From positions 1-64,000 of the forward strand of contig NZ_CAKKMS010000012.1 of NCBI RefSeq assembly GCF_918698245.1: a stretch of DNA of 64,000 nt, read 5' to 3'. Shown here in pieces: positions 60,411 through 64,000 of this stretch (position 1 is the stretch's first letter; every line of letters begins with the position of its first letter). Under the pieces are notes generated by a model, which was not told the DNA's origin, did not search any database, and was given only the letters and a program-made list of their open reading frames with translations. The DNA comes from Pedobacter sp. Bi126. GTDB taxonomy: Bacteria; Bacteroidota; Bacteroidia; Sphingobacteriales; Sphingobacteriaceae. The position numbers were made by a program, and so were the translations under genes.

Positions 60411-61933
60411 TATACTAAAACGTTTCCTGTCATTTCTGCTGGAATAGCCACTCCTAATATTTTTAGAATAGTAGGAGCAATGTCGCCTAATTTACCGTCT
60501 GCAATGGTTTTATAGTCCTTATCAATTAAAATACAAGGAACCAGGTTGGTGGTATGCGCAGTATTGGCAGAACCATCTTTATTTACCATAAATTCAGAGT
60601 TTCCATGATCGGCCAAAAGAATAAACGAATAACCATGTTCCAAACCTTTGTTTACCACAGTTTCTGCACATTTGTCTGCAGTTTCTACTGCTTTTATTAC
60701 AGCTTCAAAAACACCTGTGTGGCCAACCATATCCGGATTGGCAAAGTTTAGGCAAATAAAATCAGCCCATCCGGTTTCCATTTCTTTGGTAATGGCATCT
60801 GTAATCCCCGCGGCACTCATTTCTGGTTGAAGATCATAGGTGGCTACTTTTGGTGAAGGAATTAAAAGGCGTTTTTCGTTTTTAAATTCGGCTTCCCTTC
60901 CGCCCGAGAAGAAGAAGGTTACGTGTGGGTATTTCTCAGTTTCTGCAATACGGATCTGATTTTTATTGTTGTTTGCCAGTACTTCACCAATAGTTTGGGT
61001 TAAATCATCTTTGGTGAAAATTACATTTACCTTTTCAAAACTCTCATCGTAAGTAGTCATGGTAACATAATACAATGGAAGTTTATGCATCTGCTGTTCT
61101 GGAAAATCTTTTTGCGTTAATGCAGTGGTGATTTCACGACCTCTATCAGTACGGAAATTAAAACAGATTACCACATCATCATTTTGAATCGTAGCAACTG
61201 GTGCACCATTATCCTGCGTTAAAACGATTGGTTTTAAAAACTCATCGGTTATGCCATCGGTATATGATTTTTTGATTGCTGCCAAAGCATCCTGGGTTTT
61301 TTCGCCAATACCGTTTACCATTACATCGTAAGCTTGTTTAACACGCTCCCAACGGTTATCACGGTCCATCGCATAATAACGGCCAACCATAGTAGCCAAT
61401 TTAGCATTGGTGTTTTGGATATGGTTTTGCAGATCAGTGATAAAGCCCAGGCCTGAGTTTGGATCAGTATCACGGCCATCTAAAAAAGCATGGACAAAAG
61501 TATTTGGCACATTTGCTTCGTTTGCGGCATCACATAAAGCTTTTAAATGTTCGATATGCGCATGCACACCGCCGTTTGAAACGAGTCCGATGAAGTGAAC
61601 CGCTTTATTGTTCTGCTTAGCATAATCGAATGCACTTACCAAAACCGGGTTGCTGTGCAATTCTCTGTCGGTAATCGATTTGTTGATTCTTCCAAGCTCC
61701 TGGTAAACTACCCTACCTGCGCCTAAGTTCATGTGCCCAACTTCGGAGTTACCCATCTGCCCAGCTGGCAAACCCACAGCTTCACCAGACGCTTCAAGCT
61801 TAGAATTTGGGTATTTCTGTAATAACGAATCGAAAAAAGGAGTGTTGGCAGCATATGCAGCATCAGAATTATCTTGTTTTCCGTAGCCCCAGCCATCTAG
61901 AATTATAAGCGCGAGTTTTTTATCGTTTACCAT
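60410..61933 (-). CDS. gpmI: 2,3-BPG-independent phosphoglycerate mutase
   Basis: Glycolysis and gluconeogenesis: interconverts 3- and 2-phosphoglycerate with two Mn2+ ions. The metal site Asp13 (LDGWGYG), the phosphate-accepting Ser63 (GQMGNSEVGH), and late motifs DMVGHTG and ADHGNSEF are all intact. Length 507 is typical. A well-spaced promoter lies at 62008-62037. It is coupled to the downstream lipoprotein gene by TAATG. Confidence 0.96.
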   Translation of the reverse strand: MVNDKKLALIILDGWGYGKQDNSDAAYAANTPFFDSLLQKYPNSKLEASGEAVGLPAGQMGNSEVGHMNLGAGRVVYQELGRINKSITDRELHSNPVLVSAFDYAKQNNKAVHFIGLVSNGGVHAHIEHLKALCDAANEANVPNTFVHAFLDGRDTDPNSGLGFITDLQNHIQNTNAKLATMVGRYYAMDRDNRWERVKQAYDVMVNGIGEKTQDALAAIKKSYTDGITDEFLKPIVLTQDNGAPVATIQNDDVVICFNFRTDRGREITTALTQKDFPEQQMHKLPLYYVTMTTYDESFEKVNVIFTKDDLTQTIGEVLANNNKNQIRIAETEKYPHVTFFFSGGREAEFKNEKRLLIPSPKVATYDLQPEMSAAGITDAITKEMETGWADFICLNFANPDMVGHTGVFEAVIKAVETADKCAETVVNKGLEHGYSFILLADHGNSEFMVNKDGSANTAHTTNLVPCILIDKDYKTIADGKLGDIAPTILKILGVAIPAEMTGNVLV

Positions 61934-62007
61934 TTTTGTTGTAAAATTTATTGATCCACATTAAAACATTTTCATGTATAACATGTTTTAGTGTTTTGTT
62001 TATATGG

Positions 62008-62037
62008 CAAATATAACTTTATTGATGCTTATACAAA
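62008..62037 (-). promoter_or_regulatory. Complete promoter of gpmI
   Basis: Minus-strand TTTG at 62037-62034, 18 bases, then TATATTTG at 62015-62008. Spacing and both boxes match the Bacteroidota promoter (TTG, 17-23 bases, TAnnTTTG). The start codon is 74 bases downstream. Confidence 0.65.
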
Positions 62038-62106
62038 TGAAGAAATCCTTTTTTTGATACGCTAATGGCATAATTTTAGCTATAGGGTTCTGTATAAAAT
62101 ACAGAA

Positions 62107-62505
62107 ATGATCCGGAGCTTATTTTTACTCATTATTAGTTTGTCATCATTATATCACCCTACAGCTCTTCAGGCAGATATTATTGATGATTTAGCCTCGT
62201 ATTTTAAGGCTGGCAATTCAAAAGAAATTGCGAAAAGTTTCGCCTCAACTATCGAACTTATTATAGTTGATGAAGAAGATGTATACTCAAAAGCACAGGG
62301 TGAACAGATTTTAAGAGATTTTTTTATTAAACATCCTCCAGTAAAAACAAGTATTTTTCATAAAATTAATACGAATCCAAATTATCGTTTTGGCGTAATT
62401 ATTCTAAGTACCGCCAAAGAAACCTTCAGGGTTTCTATTACCATGAAAAAATTCAATACCAGCTTTTCGATTACTGAATTAAGGATCGAACCGGCAAAGG
62501 ATTAA
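62107..62505 (+). CDS. DUF4783 exported protein
   Basis: Small exported protein (132 residues; signal peptide to about residue 23). The mature part has the NTF2-like pattern of DUF4783: DDLASYFKAGNSKEIAKSF, then IVDEEDVYSKAQGEQILRDFFIKHPP. This family is found next to nadC in several Bacteroidota genomes as I recall, but its role is unknown. nadC follows with its own promoter. Confidence 0.72.
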   Translation: MIRSLFLLIISLSSLYHPTALQADIIDDLASYFKAGNSKEIAKSFASTIELIIVDEEDVYSKAQGEQILRDFFIKHPPVKTSIFHKINTNPNYRFGVIILSTAKETFRVSITMKKFNTSFSITELRIEPAKD

Positions 62506-62617
62506 TTGGTCAGGTAGTATTTACGAAGTTATGCCACCAGTATGCCTGTGCCAACTTCATAAGTCGCGGAGGTTAGAAACTTCTGATGTTAACAGATCAC
62601 TTTAACGCTTCAGTAAA

Positions 62618-62647
62618 TTGTCTGCTAATAAATATTTCTTATTTTTG
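62618..62647 (+). promoter_or_regulatory. Complete promoter of nadC
   Basis: TTG at 62618-62620, 19 bases, then TATTTTTG at 62640-62647, a full match to TTG-(17-23)-TAnnTTTG. The upstream TTG must not be read as a start codon for nadC. Confidence 0.65.
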
Positions 62648-62665
62648 CGGCATAAAATCTACATT

Positions 62666-63508
62666 TTGGATACTCAACTTATACATCAATTCATAAAAAA
62701 TGCCCTTGCCGAAGATGTTGGTGATGGCGATCACACTTCACTTTCAACAATTCCACCCGGAACGCAGGGAAAAGCAAAACTGATTATCAAAGAAGATGGT
62801 GTTTTGGCTGGAATTGAACTGGCACTTGAGATTTTTAAGGAAGTTGATGATACTTTAAAGGTTGATGTACTGTTGCAGGATGGTGTAGCGGTAAAAGTAG
62901 GCGATATTGCCCTAACCGTTTCAGGAAGTACGCATGCTATTTTAATTGCAGAGCGTTTGGTTTTAAACTGTATGCAGCGCATGAGTGGTATTGCAACTAA
63001 AACCCATCGGATTGTTTCTTTATTGAAAACAACTAAAACCAAAATTTTAGATACCCGTAAAACCACTCCAGGGCTTCGCTATTTAGAAAAATGGGCAGTA
63101 AGGATAGGAGGAGGTGTAAATCACCGCATTGGTTTATATGATATGATCTTAATTAAGGATAATCATGTAGATTATGCAGGAGGAATTTCAAACGCCATTA
63201 CAGCTGCTAAAAAATATCTAATTGATCAAAATAAATCACTTCAGATTGAAATTGAGGTGCGCAACCTGGAAGAATTGTCTCAAGTTTTGTCTATAGGTGG
63301 TGTAGACCGTATTATGCTTGATAATTTCAGTTTCGAAAACTTAAGGGCTGCGGTTAAATTAATCGACGGTAAATTTATTACAGAGGCTTCTGGAGGGATT
63401 ACTGAAGAGAATGTTGCCGAATATGCTGCTTGCGGAGTAGATTTTATTTCGATGGGCGCGCTTACACACTCTGTGAAAAGCCTGGACATGAGTTTAAAAG
63501 CATACTAA
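62666..63508 (+). CDS. nadC: Quinolinate phosphoribosyltransferase
   Basis: Turns quinolinate and PRPP into nicotinate mononucleotide in NAD synthesis. Signature segments: ALAEDVGDGDHTS, ILDTRKTTPGLRYLEKWAVRIGG, NHRIGLYDMILIKDNH. The start is taken at TTG 62666 (ttg-GAT-ACT-CAA, leading into LIHQFIKNA), giving 280 residues as usual. The longer frame beginning at 62618 would run through the promoter. No ATG is available at this place. Confidence 0.92.
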   Translation: MDTQLIHQFIKNALAEDVGDGDHTSLSTIPPGTQGKAKLIIKEDGVLAGIELALEIFKEVDDTLKVDVLLQDGVAVKVGDIALTVSGSTHAILIAERLVLNCMQRMSGIATKTHRIVSLLKTTKTKILDTRKTTPGLRYLEKWAVRIGGGVNHRIGLYDMILIKDNHVDYAGGISNAITAAKKYLIDQNKSLQIEIEVRNLEELSQVLSIGGVDRIMLDNFSFENLRAAVKLIDGKFITEASGGITEENVAEYAACGVDFISMGALTHSVKSLDMSLKAY

Positions 63509-63557
63509 AGTGATTTGCTATAAAATTAAAAGCTTATTTTTTGTATCATTGTAGGCT

Positions 63558-64000
63558 ATGGTTACGGTTTATTCTCTCAGCGCGTTATTAATCGCCTATC
63601 TTTTTGGATCTATACCAACAGCTGTATGGCTTGGTCAGGCCTTTTATGGGGTCGATGTAAGAGAGTATGGAAGTGGCAACGCTGGCGCAACCAATACTTT
63701 TAGGGTATTGGGCAAAAAAGCGGGAATTGCTGTAATGATCATCGATATTGCAAAAGGTTATACCGCAACCAATCTGGCATATTTAATCGGCATGTCGGTA
63801 ACGGGGCCACAAAATTCAGTTGTTTTTGTCAATTACCAACTTGCACTGGGTGTAACCGCAGTAATGGGACATTTATTTCCTGTTTTTGCAGGTTTTAGAG
63901 GCGGAAAAGGTGTTGCTACACTTTTTGGAATGATTTTGGCAGTTAACTTCGAAGCATCTATGCTTTGTGTTCTGGTTTTTGTGGTTGTGTTGTTGTTAAC
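63558..64000 (+). CDS. plsY: Glycerol-3-phosphate acyltransferase PlsY (partial)
   Basis: First acylation step of phospholipid synthesis from acyl phosphate. The window ends before the stop codon; 147 codons are visible. The start is MVTVYSLSALLIAYLFGSIP. The glycerol-3-phosphate and acyl-phosphate motifs GSGNAGATN (about residues 37-45) and GHLFPVFAGFRGGKGVAT (about 102-119) are intact, and hydrophobic helices alternate with them as in PlsY. Confidence 0.95.
   Translation, partial: MVTVYSLSALLIAYLFGSIPTAVWLGQAFYGVDVREYGSGNAGATNTFRVLGKKAGIAVMIIDIAKGYTATNLAYLIGMSVTGPQNSVVFVNYQLALGVTAVMGHLFPVFAGFRGGKGVATLFGMILAVNFEASMLCVLVFVVVLLL

Overview
The window reads as a low-GC chromosomal segment of a Bacteroidota bacterium, most likely Sphingobacteriaceae (Pedobacter or a close relative). 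That placement is an inference from SusC/SusD pairs, FecI/FecR regulation, a type IX secretion C-terminal domain, an HU-CCDC81/SPOR protein, TAnnTTTG promoter boxes and phylum-typical dispersed palindromic repeats. I saw no rRNA, tRNA, CRISPR array, transposase or phage gene.

Layout. 1-474: repeat-rich intergenic DNA. 475-10655: acyl-ACP desaturase, fused mutase IcmF, a broken VOC-family gene, PafA-type phosphatase, a DUF3472/ricin-lectin lipoprotein and FolC. 10826-14176: a repeat-built adhesin-like T9SS cargo protein. 14398-18111: a tightly coupled four-gene minus-strand operon (HU-SPOR, ExbB, ExbD, TonB). 18546-32647: a glycan-utilisation locus made of two divergent halves, with GH18 endoglycosidase, SusD, SusC and a ROK protein on the minus strand and an ECF sigma factor, FecR, SusC with STN domain and SusD on the plus strand. 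32719-34630: small orphans and a methyltransferase. 34791-36859: a second ECF sigma factor coupled to a protein with one inner-membrane helix and a C-terminal beta-barrel. 36980-41714: a large TPR protein and an outer-membrane barrel. 42154-43634: pyrR-pyrB. 44002-46346: DCC-family protein, small membrane protein and GH20 hexosaminidase. 46653-58914: rpsA, SH3 protein, TPM protein, DUF1080 protein, cmk, ferritin, arfB, L,D-transpeptidase, LpxR-like protein and lon. 59208-64000: TPR protein, lipoprotein, gpmI, DUF4783 protein, nadC and the 5' part of plsY.

How the parts work together. The GH18 enzyme, two SusCD pairs and ROK sugar-kinase-like protein suggest capture and use of GlcNAc-containing glycans, possibly N-glycans; the GH20 hexosaminidase at 44685 could complete the breakdown. 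A shared 12-base motif, TGTAGGCAATTT, precedes susC, ROK and fecR in the same orientation relative to each gene, so it is a candidate operator or ECF promoter element tying both halves together. A strong GAAA-loop terminator separates susD from the GH18 gene.

Two architectures stand out as possible under-described systems: the HU-SPOR/ExbB/ExbD/TonB operon with three TAATG stop-start junctions and a repeated EHPxRFGH motif, and the sigma factor translationally coupled to a putative trans-envelope barrel protein. Two sequence-level observations also stand out: a palindromic intergenic repeat apparently inserted in frame inside icmF, and a contrast in translation signals between near-leaderless genes (arfB, cmk, folC, pyrR) and rpsA, which has a clear Shine-Dalgarno sequence.
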